Assembly (NCBI GenBank): GCA_963920665.1
Contig: OY987265.1
Location: 40,987,001 to 41,051,000, forward strand
Direction: 5' to 3'
DNA from: Straminergon stramineum
Taxonomy: Eukaryota; Streptophyta; Bryopsida; Hypnales; Calliergonaceae
Length of the DNA stretch: 64,000 nucleotides
Shown piece after piece: positions 1-13,239 of the stretch. Numbering within the stretch: the stretch's first letter is position 1; each line of letters opens with the position of its first letter. The notes below the pieces were generated by a model. It did no database searches and was not told the DNA's origin. It saw only the letters and a list, made by a program, of their open reading frames with translations. A program made the translations under genes and the position numbers.

Positions 1-373
1 AACTATTCATCCTTGGAATTTTGTGCGGAAAGGGAAGATCTTCTTCAGTACTTTGACCTCCAATGTGTACTTTTAATTTTTTTAAAGTAGATGATGTCAC
101 ACCGTTCCAAAAGGCATGATTTCTACAATCACCAGTCCATCCTTTAACCTTTAAACATTGACACGGACATTTTGTGTCCGATGGATGACAAAGAATCTCT
201 CTATGTAGGACGAAACTGCGACTATTCATCCTCCTAATTTTGTGAGAAAAGCATACGTCTTCTATAGTAGCATGACTTTTAATGAATATTTTTGGATTTT
301 ATAATGTAGATGATGTCACACGGTTCCAAAAGGGAGTATTTCCACAGTCACCAGTCCGTCCTTTAAGGGTTAA
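1..373 (+). repeat. Two head-to-tail copies of a ~230 bp TTAA-ended inverted-repeat element (family A)
   Basis: Positions 1-145 are the 3' part of one copy and about 144-373 a full second copy. Both share the internal words GTAGATGATGTCACAC and GTTCCAAAAG and a tract resembling CGACTATTCATCCTC. The second copy ends in AAGGG followed by TTAA and begins with TTAACCTTTAAAC. Other copies are at 4558-4783 (inverted), 30952-31181 and 47336-47567. The size, the inverted ends and the lack of coding capacity fit a MITE. The rest of 374-1057 is the 3' flank of the HIR gene, where I see nothing further. Confidence 0.75.
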
Positions 374-1057
374 GGGTTTACAATCATAAAAACTTAAAAA
401 AGGACGATTCTCTATAAAACTACCTTGGTGATTTCAAGCAAGCAAATGGATGTGTTCCTTTCAACAAAAGAGCATTACTGTATGTATTCAGAATTTCAGA
501 CTCGATTACAGTATTCTTGTCCACCCACCAAGACTTTGGATTCGGAAAACATAACTCAGAACTACTTACAATAGACAGAGTGCTAGACGCTGCTCATGAG
601 TATCATTGATCCGAAGTTTGAGGCTTCGAGGGTTGAGAACTTGACCACGCGCTTCAAAAAGTCACAACTCAAGAGTTTCAACTCACAAGTCAAAGCATCA
701 AAACAAGCATCCAGACTTTTAATACCTCTATTATTGATACACGAGATATAGTGTAGCTCAAGTGACTGAAACAACAACTTCAGGAAGGAATTATATCAAT
801 TAGAGGTCTCTGCCTTTTTCTTACGGCCGAAGATATTAAGCAAATCTCTCAACCTCTACGGCAACTTTTCTTACACCAAAGAATGAAACTAATCAGTGCA
901 AGATCTATTATACCCTGCCTCCCCGACAACTCTGCTTCAAACATTATCTACAATTCATTTACATAAAATGGCCTCTCAAACCCCACAGCCAAAACCGTCA
1001 ACCCTCTAGTACCATACTATTGACGGGACTATTGAAATTAAGTAATCTCAAGCAATG

Positions 1058-3995
1058 CTAGGCACGGCCTTGCAACATGCCATCACGAAGCTGCTGAGTA
1101 ATATCTCCAGCGTGGTCCGATCCATGAGGAAGGAAGACAGTGGTATTCGTGGAGCTGGAACCAATGTCCTTCATTGTGTCGAAATACTGAGTGATGAGAA
1201 CGAGACCCATGACATCCTTCGGAGTAGTTCCAGCAACGCTGTTCGAGAACTGGAGGACGCTCTCACGAAGTCCGTCAGTGATTGCTTGCCGCTGCCTTGC
1301 GATTCCCTGACCGCTCAGATACTTGGCCTCCGCTTCTCCTTCTGCCTTCTTCACCTGCAGAATCTTCTCTGCCTCAGCCCTGTCCATGGCTGCCGCTCTC
1401 ATCCTTTGCGCTGAAAAAACGAAATTGATCAACGTCAATTTTAATCAGATGAGAATCAAAGTTCTCAAGTGCAAAGACAGGCATCTGATTGCGTTGCCTC
1501 GAGGAAATCCTAAACCAGAATCATATGCCTACATTTATAAATGCTTACTTTGATCCACACTTATATGTACAATAGAGTTGATTGTAAAGTTTCACCCTCA
1601 CTTTTTCACTGTTGTGAAAATTGTGAAAGCTGTGTTTCATTTTGATGAGTGTAATTAGTGACTCAATGGAGTACACCCACGAGACTACTTGCATCAAATC
1701 AAGCGTTAAGGTAACACCTAATATTGTCCTAATAAGAGTTTGAGCAAGGACCCTATTATTGAATAGTAAAAGCTTTTATTGGTTCGTGTTCGTGGTCAAA
1801 ACGGAATTTTAGATTCTCTTAAAATGCATTCTTTGGATTCTGTATGAATAAACAATGAATTTCCAAAGTGCTGGAAATACGGGGTACTCAAAATCAAATC
1901 GACCCTAGGCTCTCATTGTTTTCAACAAGAATCTAGATGGAACAGTTTTGCAAACAAGTCACAAGGAGGTGCAGTTACCTTAGAGGTGCACAACAAGAGA
2001 TAGAGAAGTCAAAAGATGAAATGAGTTCATCCCCATTTTTGTTTGAATAGTCGCTTGCACCTCCTTGAAATGAGTGTATTTGAAGTTTCCATGGAGTATA
2101 TTATAGAATAGAGAACAAATTGCCCCTCTATGAACTCAATTCTTAGTCAAATCTAGTATAGAGGAGTAGTACAACAGGAGGTTCAACTTGAGACATGTAA
2201 CGATCGTGTTTGAGTTTTGATTTTTCATCTTCAAATCTTGTATCTCATGTTGTGCAACTTCACTGTTAAAATTTGATTAATCATTCAAGAGGTTGGGTGT
2301 CCTCATGGAATTATTCCATTACATTTGTTTGACAGAAACCAGCTTCCTAGACGTAAAACAAAGTCGAGAAGAAGATATGGAGAGAGGTTTGCGTAATACT
2401 GTCGGTAATATAAAGTAAAATGCAACACAAACTAAAGATGATTGAGAAGAAAGAGAAAACAAACCTGCATTTATTTCATTCATGGCCCGGCGTACGGTTT
2501 TTTCTGGTATGATGTCGACTATCAGAGTTTGCTCAATGCTGTATCCGTAAGCCCCCATCACCTGACAAATACAAGCAGAACATCATCCCTTGACAATGCA
2601 TTTCTATCCCTAACGTAGGTGATTTGAATTGAAACCCTTCTCAAACGAAGATTTCGATTATGGTTCGAGAAAAGATATCACTGTTCTAATGGGTGAAAGA
2701 GCGCTTACTTTCTGCAGCTCTTCCGAAACAGCTTTGGCAATTTCATTCTTCTGCTCAAAGACGTCGTCGAGCATCATTTTGGGTACAAATGCTCTCACAA
2801 CTGTTCAAGCAAACAACAGATCAGAGGATTTCCAGAAATCAAGAAAAGCGATCAAAAATTTGAAAGCGTAACCAGGACAAGAACAGAAGGCTGGAAATGG
2901 TAATAATAAAACTATGAAAGGAGAAAGAGCAATTTCAGTAGAAGACGATGAACATAATGCAAAAGCTTAAAAAATGAAAGAAGCGCAACATTGAAGTGGT
3001 GTTCTGAATACATACCGTCGAAAACATAAGACTGAATCTGTTCCCTCGGATTTTGGAGCTTATAAAAAGCATCGTCGGCATTTTTGTGAATCACACGAAA
3101 CTGAACTGAGCAAATCAAAGACACAAACACGTTGTCCTGCAAGAAAAGCAACATGGTCAAAGGTTAATTCAGCATAAACATGTCTTTGAAATTATCGCCC
3201 TCCAGAGTCCAATCCGGGCGAAATCCAAAGGCAAGATGCTGTTCCGTATAACAAGGACAGCTCTATCAAATTCGCTCTTCTCTCGATGGACAAATACCAG
3301 ATTGCTTCAAACCAAGAAAATACACAACAATTTTTTGGAAATGGCTGGCAGCAAATCAAAGGAATGACAATCCAATGGAAAAGAATATCATTACCCTACT
3401 CTAACTCGTACAAGACTCAGGATTCTTAGTTTTAAAACGACCAATTCAATTGATCATACTGCGCAAAATATAAATTCAAATGGGGCCAAATTTTATATCA
3501 CCAGAATCATTGAAGAACGTTTCATCCAAAAATATGTTGATCCAAATATTAAATTAAATTTTTTCAACAAAAAACCCTCCCTACATGACCACTTCAAACT
3601 GCTTTAAAAAAAAACATGATCGGATGCCAACGATTTCCAGAGCACAGAGTCCGAACCCAAATAACTCTCAGGCTCTCTAATTCACAGACTTCATGAAACC
3701 CCTCATAAACTCGAAATTTCGGGTTACAACTTACAAGAGCAACACAATCCCATTCAAAGAAGTAAGATGGACTACCGAGTAAAAAGGCTCCCAACAATTC
3801 ACTGACCTTGGTTTTGGTGCCGCACTTGACATCGAGCGATTGCACTCGCAGCGAGAGCCTTCCCACCAAGCAGTCGCCCAGCAGGGGATTCAAGCAGTGC
3901 AAGCCTGGTGGCGCGAGGGAGGCGAATTGGCCCCAGCGCTCGATCACCCCCACCGAGGACTGCGACACGCACACCACGCACCCGCATCCGGCCAT
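1058..3995 (-). CDS. Hypersensitive-induced reaction (HIR) protein, SPFH/prohibitin-stomatin family
   Basis: Five coding exons: 3807-3995, 3016-3136, 2709-2800, 2465-2561 and 1058-1410, all with GT-AG junctions, give 283 residues, the usual HIR length. HIR proteins are plasma-membrane lipid-raft scaffolds that oligomerise and take part in plant immune cell death. The SPFH core is clear: [12 protein letters not shown] and TKTKDNVFV near residues 52-67, then [60 protein letters not shown], and the flotillin-like [20 protein letters not shown] stretch. The C-terminus has [15 protein letters not shown] and ends in MLQGRA. The start was chosen because the next exon joins in frame and the protein begins close to known HIRs. 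Oddly, residue 2 is Ala, not the Gly that is N-myristoylated in many HIRs, although Cys4, Cys6 and Cys9 remain for acylation. Intron 4 is about 1.05 kb. Family assignment is secure; the immune role is inferred from the family. Confidence 0.95.
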
Positions 3996-4557
3996 GGCGA
4001 CTTGCAACTGCAACTGCACCAATTGTCCTTGCAAAACCCACGCAACGCAATTCGCAACATCGAGCAGCTTCGGTCACGGGGGCTGCAGCGAATTCAGGGT
4101 CAACACACTGATAGCAAAAAACTTATTCAGTAACTCATTGGTTGCTTCAAAAAACTCCTCACTTGTCATGGGTTGCTTTTGAAAATTTGTGAATACTCAT
4201 GATGGTTTGAAGTTACGGAAGTGTTCATTCAAGTCCATTTCATTAGCTGTTGGAGAACAAAAGTGTCTCCATAGCCAAGTGCTAACTTATCCTCAAAGCA
4301 AATACAGTAGAGTGCCAAGTCTAGTTTTTGAGGCAGATTTGTGCTTCTTCCTACACAGTTGGATTTGCAAAAAGTATAGATATGGACATTTGTGATGAAC
4401 TATTAAGACTTGGCATTTGTTTATATCCCATAATGCTCTCCAACCTTCCAGCTCTTGAGCATTATCTAATCCATAACTTCAATAGAGGCCATCTTAGGAT
4501 ATTAGATGGTTGTCGGTCACTAGATTAGATAAGGAAGGAGAGGCATTGTCATTTCTC

Positions 4558-4783
4558 TTAACCCTTGAACGCATGATTGGTGATTGTGGAAATCTTCCTT
4601 TTGGCATTGTGTGACATCATCTACTTATAAAAAACAAAAGTACTCATAGGAGGTCAAACTATTGTGCATGATGTCCCCTTTTTGCACTAAATTCCAAGGA
4701 TGAACAATTGCACTTCTATGCTATACAAAAAGATTCTATCATTCATTGGCTGAAAAACGGATGCAACGTTGTTTAAGGGTTAA
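4558..4783 (-). repeat. TTAA-ended MITE, family A, inverted copy
   Basis: The element is 226 bp and bounded by TTAA at both ends. The left end reads TTAACCCTTGAACGCATG, and the right end, reverse-complemented, reads TTAACCCTTAAACAACG. Reversed, the interior matches the copies at 144-373 and 30952-31181, including the TGATGTCACAC-like core and the CATCCTTGGAATTT tract. It is non-coding. Confidence 0.8.
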
Positions 4784-7253
4784 CAAATCTTATTTAACCC
4801 TTGTAGCTCTAACGTACATTTTTTGGCATCATAGAATTTCCAATCATCCATTTACAAATGAAATTTTCCTTTTTATTCTTTTAAATTTTCACATAACATA
4901 TGATTGAGAAGTAGCTTCAAAGCACAAGAATTTTCATAACATTTGACTACATAGTTTAAAAGTAATTGTATAATATGCAATTTCTTTCAAAGCCTTAATT
5001 CCTAAGCACTTTGATGTCCATTTTTTGGACGATGAAGAAATTGAAATTGAAGTTTCATCTTCCTAACTACTTAGATGGAAGTTGTTTTAATTTGTGGAGA
5101 TATTGTATCAAGTTCTTGTCCTATATAAGGGTTGGATTTGGTGTTATTAGAGTATATATTTTTCTATAATTACCAATGTGCAAGTATATCAAGTGGTTGA
5201 CTAAGCCAAAATTGCATTCTCTAGTTCAAAACTGGATTTGCCAAAATGAGGTCATAAAATTTAAAGAACACAAAATTTCAAAAAATCATCATGTGAAGAG
5301 AACCTCATTTAAAATCCATTCCAACAAATTTTACTCAAAAAATGATAATATTTTTCTAGTTATCAAATTTAGAAGGAATTTTGAAATTTCCCTTTCAAAA
5401 CTTATAAAAAAAGATTGGTGATAGCATTGGTGAATTTAATTGTACAGATACAATCTACAATTCTCAATCTAAAACTTTTATTCGTATACCAATTCCAAAA
5501 TAATCTTCAATTTCAAGATTTTTCGAGAAACTCAGGTGTACTTCATCTATTTTTTGTAACTCTTGCAAAAAGATTTTGAAAACATTCTTAATCTACCCAA
5601 TGGATGGCTAAGAAAGAAAGAACTCTAACCACTCTAAGTAGTTGGCCTACTTAGAGAATCTATTTGTTTAGGGTCCCACCAAGTCATTTTTCCTATTTTA
5701 TGAAGTGGCAATATGAAATGTTATAGTGGTGCTCCAAATTTCAAAATTCATGGCCACATATTGGATAGAACTAAATATCACATTAGCACATATCGCATAT
5801 CCATAATTCTATTCTCATCCACAATGTGACAAATTCATCTAAGATTTTTTTTAATTTGAAGTTTTATGGTGAAAAACTTCAAGGTTTGTCACCATTTTTA
5901 GCCAGATTATTATTATTTAGTACAATCTAATGCTTCCCCCCCCCAAAAAAAAAAAAAAGCCTTTGGTCCCATGTTGAGCTCCAAAAAGCAAGTTTGAGTG
6001 ACTTCTAGACTACTTACCTTTGTAAGAAAATTGTCAAGACTCATAGTAATCAAGTGTTGAGATAAAGTACAAGACTATTATACTTCAATTTAAAAGCCAC
6101 TCTATTCTTGCCCTTATATATTGGTAGTGAATATTTCAAATTTTTAGATGTATATTACTAGTGTATAGTGTCCCCAAAGTGCACAAATAGTCATATGGTA
6201 CAAATAAGATTTTCTATCTTATACCCAAAACTAACCAATAAAGAAATTTGACTCCATTTAACAAAATCCTACATTTATGGACATCAAGGTATAATTATTG
6301 TATCACTTTGGATTCATTGTTGGCTTTTAGTATTGTTAAATTTACCATATCATGTACTTCATTAAGGCAGTTGATTGGGCATAATTGAAGGCAAGATCCA
6401 ACCAATGAATTTAATATGTTTAATAACATGAAAGTGGAGCCTTGTAATAAGAAATAACATCTTCCAATACTCTCATGGCTCTCCATGTTATATCTCTTTA
6501 CAATCTACTGAAATGCCTTTGATTGTGGAATTTTTTTGAGAAACTTCATAAGGTTCATTAAATTTTTTTATAACTAGATGTGTCATAGAGGCAACAAAAT
6601 CATCAAGTGCTGGGGTAGTAAAAGATCATTTGAATATCTAAATTTTTTTCAAAGATTTAAACTTTAATAAACAATAGTGAGTCAAGTTAGTTTAGTAGTT
6701 TACTATATAAATAGTAGACTTCAATATCTTTTGTATTTTCAATTTTTGTCATTACAAAGGGAGTTCAAATGAATAATCACTTTATAAAAGTCTCTTTAAT
6801 TGAATGTTAGGAGGTTGTTACGGAACTTTTATTGTTCTAAGATAACAATAGGTTCTTTGAAAACTTTTCAAGACTAGTTGTCATAGGATTTTCATTGTCA
6901 ATAGGATAGAAATTAAGAAAAGAGGCAATCAATTTTTCTTTAGAAACTTTTCAACTCGAAAACCATATCAAGGAGAAAGATTTACAAAAATACTTCCACG
7001 ACTTCAAAATAATTTAGGATTTTTTTCCACTTTTCATTTATATTCTTCTAACATGAAAAAGAACCAATCTTTATAAATGAATACACTTGGAGATTCAAAG
7101 TACACACTCAATAGTAGCCGCACTAATACCAACCCACAATGGATAAATTTTCTACTTGTACTTTCTACATTTGATGACAAAAGAATTTCTAAATAAGAAA
7201 TAATTAACTTATGTAGTCACAAAATAGGGGACTAGTTTACACATAGTTGTTAC

Positions 7254-7255
<2 letters not shown>
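4784..7255. other. AT-rich spacer without recognisable genes
   Basis: The open frames here are short and of low complexity. A second TTAACCCTTG word at about 4795 may be the end of another inverted-repeat element, but I could not find its partner. A poly(C)/poly(A) run lies near 5935-5958. I see no convincing exon or RNA gene. Confidence 0.5.
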
Positions 7256-7296
<41 letters not shown>

Positions 7297-7328
7297 TAAT
7301 AATAATGATGATGATGATGATGATGATG

Positions 7329-7371
<43 letters not shown>

Positions 7372-7400
7372 TAACAATAATAACAATAATAGCAACAACA
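7256..7400. repeat. Trinucleotide microsatellite (TAA/TGA)n
   Basis: About 145 bp consist almost only of TAA units with an inner block of TGA units (roughly 7300-7328), ending in AACAATAAT variants. The long Tyr/His frame on the minus strand is only a translation of this repeat. Confidence 0.95.
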
Positions 7401-8379
7401 AGTCAAAATTTTGAGTTACCCCTTTCTAAAACCAACCCCTACAAACTCTTGCCTAAAATGTAAAACCCCTATTCATGAAAGCCTAGGGTAGTTTAGCACT
7501 TTGAAAATTCACATGCTGTCCAAAAAATGCATTCTAAGAGAATCTAGAATCCCACTTTGATTGTGAGGAAGACCCCCACAATACCTTTTTCAATATAATA
7601 ATTGGAACTATTCTGAATTGCTTCTTCGGATGCGTAATTTCCTCTTTGCCAAGGACAATTGCACAGCACATGCTTCTCCAAAGACATTGGGCTCCGAAGC
7701 CTGGTACACTGCCAACTTGAGGTAGATACCCGGAACATACCCGCCATCCAAGGTAGTCAAAGCGACTCAGCGGCGGAGAAGAAGGAGACTGCCACCGGCG
7801 GTGCCTTGCGCTTTGGATAGCTTGCGGAAAGACTCGCCGTCTCGTCAACACCGCCACCCACCCCTGCCAGACTGAGTGCCAATTTGCACTGACACCCAAT
7901 TCCTGGCAACCCATCATGAACCATGATATCGTTTCAGAGATTTTTTTCTTCGTATACCGAAAGTTTATTTTTATCCTCGCAATTCTGCAATAACTTTCAT
8001 CAACAATCTCAACAAATCCGACACTGTCCTGTTCGGCCGAGTGAGAGGATTGATTAGGTAGGTGGGTTTAAGTTATCTGCCTCATCACTCACTGCCTGCG
8101 AACTGAAGTCGTAGTGGTGTCAGCACATTGACCTTCGTTCATGTCAATGGGATATGCACGAATTTTTTTCCTCAGGCTGGGAGGCTATAAAATCCCTTGC
8201 GTCTGTGTTTGAGTTGCATGATTGTGTGCGATTGAGAGTTGTGCAATCGGTAGAATTGGGTTGAGCTGTGTGATTAACGTTGGGTTTTTTTGTGGCGGAA
8301 TTTAGACCTTCGGGATTTTTCGGGGTGGGTGTGGGTGGGGTGTTGTGGGGGGCGGGGAATTTGAGGGGATTTGGGGGAG
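7401..8379. other. Spacer and 5' flank of the glycerol kinase gene
   Basis: From about 7690 to 7920 base composition becomes balanced, and a minus-strand frame (7534-7917, 127 codons) is open with a possible GT donor. I recognise no family in any frame, so it is not called a gene. Positions about 8000-8379 probably hold the glycerol kinase promoter and 5' leader, judging by position and a TATAAAA-like word near 8184. No specific regulatory site can be assigned. Confidence 0.4.
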
Positions 8380-11164
8380 ATGGCGCCCTCGTATGTGGCC
8401 GCGATTGATCAGGGCACCACCAGCTCGCGCTTCATTATCTACGATACTGCTGCCAAGGTTGTGGCGTCGCATCAGCTGGAGTTCACGCAGATCTATCCAC
8501 AAGCAGGGTACCTTATTTGCATTTCTTCTCGTTCTTGCATTCTTGTTTTGTTTCTGTAGTTTAGCAAATTAGTTTAATTTTCTTCCGTTTTATTGGTTGA
8601 TTCATACCGAGGATCGTCGAAGGCTCGTGTGATTGTTGATTCATTAGGGTTCAGGGTTTTTTAGAAGTGGACGTCTCTTGATCTTGTCATTCTGTGATGT
8701 TTTGAAATGTAAGAAAGAATTGGTGTGCAGATGGGTAGAGCACGATCCGATGGAAATCTTGGACTCAGTTCGGAAAGCCATGGAAGGTGCAGTTGCCCAG
8801 GCAAAAGAACAAAGTGTCGACATTCTTGGAAATTTAAAAGCGATCGGGATTACCAATCAGAGAGAAACCACCGTTATTTGGAGCAAGAGCACGGGAAAGC
8901 CTTATTACAATGCCATCGTCTGGATGGACGGTCGTACCAGTTCCATCTGCAGGTAAATCAATTTCCTTTCTTTCGTTGTGCAGGGAAAAGAGTAGGTTAC
9001 CCTTTGAGGAAACACTAGGGTTTTCATTTTTTTCTGTTAGAATAGAATTGGTGATTTGAAAGCATGTTTCGGGTTTATGAAGGATTTATACTAAACCTTC
9101 TCTAATGACACTGCCTCGGGGGAACAAACGGGCTTCCTTTAGCGCACTCATGCATGTTGACGACTGGACATGTGGAAGTTACCCAACAGATGTTTCTGTG
9201 GATACCGATATCCACGGAATGTGCAATCACAGTGTAGGTCATCGGAGAGGGATGAGTGAATGTGCTGAATGCATGCAAAGTGTAGTGAGTATGCAGTTTT
9301 GTTTCATTTATTTCTGATCGATATTTTCTTAGAAGCCTTGACCATTTATGTAGCTGACCATGTGACTTTTTTCCTTCCAATCCACAAACCCTGATCTTTT
9401 GTCCTGTGGCAGGCGATTGGAGAAACACCATCCTGAAGGCAGTCGCCAGTTTGTAGGCACCTGTGGACTTCCTATCCACCCCTATTTCAGTGCTACCAAG
9501 ATTCTTTGGCTAATGGAGAATGTGCCAGAGGTGAAGCAAGGGGTCGAGAATGGGGATGCCCTCTTTGGGACGATCGACACATGGCTGATCTGGAACTTGA
9601 CAGGTGGTTTGAAATCTGAAAACCCTATTCACGTAACCGACTGTACGAATGCAGCACGAACCATGCTCATGGAGCTCACCAGTTTACAATGGCATGAACC
9701 TACACTTCAGGCCCTGGGCATTCCCAGGTCCATATTGCCCCGAATTATAAGCAATGCCGAGTTGATCGGGAATATCTCTGAGGACTGGCCGCTAGCTGGT
9801 GTTCAGTTGGCTGGATGTTTAGGTGACCAGCATGCAGCCACTCTTGGACAACAATGTAAAGCAGGCGAGGCCAAAAGTACATATGGAACCGGGTGTTTTA
9901 TTGTCCTGAACACGGGAGAGAAAATTGTGCCTTCCAACCACGGATTGTTGACAACCATTTCCTATAAGCTTGGACCTGACGCTCCTACCAACTATGCATT
10001 GGAGGGCTCGATTGCAATTGGAGGAGCAGCTGTTCAGTGGCTGAGGGATAACTTGGGCATCATAAAAAGCTCAAGTGAAATCGAGAGCCTCGCAAAGACT
10101 GTGGAGAACACGGGAGGAGTCTACTTTGTCCCTGCGTTTAGCGGGCTTTTCGCTCCTTGGTGGAGAGATGATGCACGTGGTGTCCTGGTGGGCATCACCC
10201 GATACACAAACAAGGCTCACATCGCTCGGGCCACCTTGGAGAGCATGTGCTACCAGGTAAATGTCCAAGTCAGACCGCTTCGTACATGTGCGAGTTGGTG
10301 TTTTGACCTAATCGTTCCTTTTGTTTTATTTGAGCGAGTTCTTGGCTCTTTTTGCAGTATCCGACATAGCTTGTGACTTTTGGAACTACAGAACTCGCTT
10401 GGATTTAGTAGTTCACCTGGACAAGATATTGTATTCGAGGATTTGTAGATATCCATAGCATCTGATTTCCTAGTCTTGGTCATACCCTTTTGTCTTCACG
10501 TACATGTTAATTTCTATGTATGCATTCTTCATCGAAATTCTGAAGTTGCTAATAAATCTTCCCAGGTTCGGGAAGTGCTGATCGCAATGAAAGCAGATGC
10601 GGGTAACATTGAGGTGATGGTTGGTGGAGAATTCATACTGAGAGTGGATGGAGGTGCGACTGTCAATAATTTGCTAATGCAACTTCAGGTTCGTGACTCG
10701 ATTCCCCATGCTCAGTGATTTCCTACCGATGTCGAAGTGGATTTTGTTGACCCATGGCGCTGATTGTGCAATGATATAACGTCCGAGATCTTAATTTGCT
10801 GTGATATCATCCCCAATCACGTCCATAATGTGCAATGTGGCAAATGTACAAATACACTTTCGAGTTCCATTTCGTGTCGGCCTTGACCTCTTCTACTCCC
10901 ACTCTTTGTGTGTTGCAGGCTGATTTACTTGGAAGTCCAGTGATTAGGCCAGTTGATATTGAAACTACAGCGTTGGGAGCAGCTTACGCTGCCGGCCTCG
11001 CTGTGGGGGTATGGACCACGGAACAGATTATTCACAAGGGGGCTGTCCAAGCTACGCCGACTACCTTTCACTCTCAGATTACCGGTGAGGAGCGTGACAA
11101 GAGATGCCAGTCTTGGAACAAGGCAGTTGAAAGGTCCTTTGGGTTGGCAGAGCTCGACTTTTAA
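8380..11164 (+). CDS. GLPK: Glycerol kinase (FGGY family)
   Basis: Five exons: 8380-8507, 8731-8952, 9413-10256, 10566-10688 and 10919-11164. All joins keep frame and give 520 residues, close to plant glycerol kinases. The enzyme phosphorylates glycerol with ATP to sn-glycerol 3-phosphate, feeding lipid synthesis and respiration; the Arabidopsis relative is GLI1/NHO1. Visible motifs are the N-terminal phosphate loop [22 protein letters not shown], the glycerol-binding R83-E84-type NQRET segment, [14 protein letters not shown], the catalytic Asp in [11 protein letters not shown] near residue 255, [12 protein letters not shown], the FGGY signature region [16 protein letters not shown] and the C-terminal [14 protein letters not shown] and [13 protein letters not shown]. 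The ATG at 8380 places the phosphate loop at the usual distance. No organelle targeting peptide precedes it, so the product is probably cytosolic. Its 3' half and flank are duplicated at 21264-23300. Confidence 0.97.
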
Positions 11165-11849
11165 GATAGTGCAGGTTTTCACAATCAGTGCTGTGTTAAG
11201 CATGGGGTTCGACCTTTTCATCCGGTTCTGTGTTGATGTTAATTGCGGGTCGTCTATCACGAGGATAAGGTTTTTAGTCCTCCGGTGTCAAGATTGCCTT
11301 TGCACCGTCCTCTCGATTCGTTTTTACCCGGAGAAAGTGCCCACTTCGACAGCACTATTTCTGATGGCAGGCATCTTGGTTATCATGCCTGAATTGTTTG
11401 CTTGGTAGTTCTGTCAAGATATCCACCTTGTTTTTCGGTCTAATTCTTTTTGCTGGCCTCCTTCAAATCCTTGTACATATTCTCTTGTTCTCTTCAGAGT
11501 TGTCTAAACAATGAGATGTGATTCCGGTGCTAAGATTTTATAACTTGGGCACACTTCTGTTACAAGAGAACTCTGTACATGTTTGCTCTCGAATTGCTTT
11601 GCACTTGGACATCATGGAGGCTCGTACTTGCGGCCTGCTCATGACGCATCATGTTGGAGCAGCATGCTATAAGATATAATAGGAATGGTCTTGTTTCGTG
11701 AGTGAACTTGCATCCTGTGCAATTACGACCTGTTACTTCAATGTCACTGTCAGAAATATGAACATGTTACGTGCACGTTCTGCAATTTAGAGCGCAACGG
11801 TATCGACCTGTTGGAGGAGAGCTGAAGCCTCTCCTGATAAGAAGGTATA

Positions 11850-12508
11850 TTAACCCCTAAATGCCTGAGGCACCAAATTTTGGTGTTGACAATACTTTGA
11901 AGTTAGATAAAACCTAACCAAGTTGCTATTTACAGTAGTTTATATTTTTGAAAAAATCTTTTTGAAGTCTAGTTTTAGCATCAAAAATCTGATTTTGAAA
12001 ATGATTGATTATGATTTTTCTATTCAAGATTTTGTGCAAGGGTGTCCATTGCAATCTTGACTTTCTATAGTATTGGGGGCTCTTGGAAATGAGCCTCAAA
12101 TACACTAGATCTTGGAGAAAAAATCACATTAGAAATTCATTAAAAACAATTGTAGAGTAGATTATGAGAAGCCATAAATTGATTGGGGTTATGCATGTTA
12201 GGCCCTTCAACCTCATATTTTTTTGGTGACCAACTTTTTAGATGTGACAAGTGAAAAGAGGATTAAAAGACTTCAAATCACTTTTGCAATTTCAACCACC
12301 TTCATGATAAACCATTATAATCCTTCAATCCATAAGTGATATTGTTGTGTTTTCTTTTCCTATGTGGTCTCTAACATGCATGTCTAAATTGAATTTATAC
12401 GGTTACAAATCCAAAAAATTGTTACAACTTATCAAAATGATGGATTTTGGTTCAATTTAGAGCATATTCCTAGAAGCTCATAAATGGCCTTGGACATTTA
12501 GGGGTTGA
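11850..12508. mobile_element. TTAA-ended inverted-repeat element, family F, 659 bp
   Basis: The left end TTAACCCCTAAATGCC and the right end, reverse-complemented TCAACCCCTAAATGTCC, form terminal inverted repeats of about 14 bp next to a TTAA (right side mutated to TTGA). The interior is AT-rich with no coding capacity. An inverted copy of the 3' part begins at 16442, and a diverged 3' end lies near 27740-27972. It falls inside the ~1.8 kb that is missing from the duplicate locus at 22640. Positions 11165-11849 are the glycerol kinase 3' flank; 12509-13240 show nothing recognisable. Confidence 0.65.
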
Positions 12509-13239
12509 GAATCAATTTTGAAAGGGATTTTTGCAAGAATAGGGCTAGGGAGAATTGGCCCCCTCATTGCCCCAACTAAGGGTAAATGTAAAAAATTGTC
12601 TCCTATTTTGTGTCACGTTTATTGTATTTCTTCAACTCTCCTACCTCATTTAAGGCCTTCAATTGCAAATACGAATTCAAAATTTCAAAATTTTCTTATA
12701 CGTTGCAAATAGAAAATTTTGATGTTTTCTCAAGGGGTAAAATATGGGGCAATGGAAGGGGGGCGATTCACCATGGCCTAGGAACAATGGTGATGTTTAA
12801 TGAAGAGTAGATTTTGGACTTCCACTATACATGGAAGCACTAGAGCTATGCATTTCTTTGTTAGAAAAGCACTCTTCCCAAATGTTTTGGCATGGTAGAA
12901 GATTCCATCTCACCATAGCTATACACAATCCCATTTCACAAAGAGGAAAAGAACTTCAACCAATTTTTGAGGTTGGCATAAGTAAGAGTCTATTCATTTT
13001 GTGTCACACAAATTGCCCCTAATGATAGAATAGGCTACATTTCACACAATAGTATTGAAGAGCAAGATGGAGGACTATTACCTATGGTGTACTTCTTCCA
13101 TGCCCTATGTAGCAAAAGTTCCCTTTTTGTTTTTGTTTCATCCTAAAGTACTTATCTACTATTTTAGTGGTGTACTTTAAATACAATTTTAGAGTTGAAG
13201 AAGATTCTTTTTTTTCATTTAACTTAGAAATTTAAATAT

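Noticed and set aside
7209..7406. Open frame of nearly all Tyr and His on the minus strand
   Set aside because: It is only the translation of the TAA/TGA microsatellite.
7534..7917. 127-codon minus-strand frame upstream of glycerol kinase
   Set aside because: Balanced composition and a possible splice donor are suggestive, but no frame shows a known domain or a continuing exon; too weak to call.
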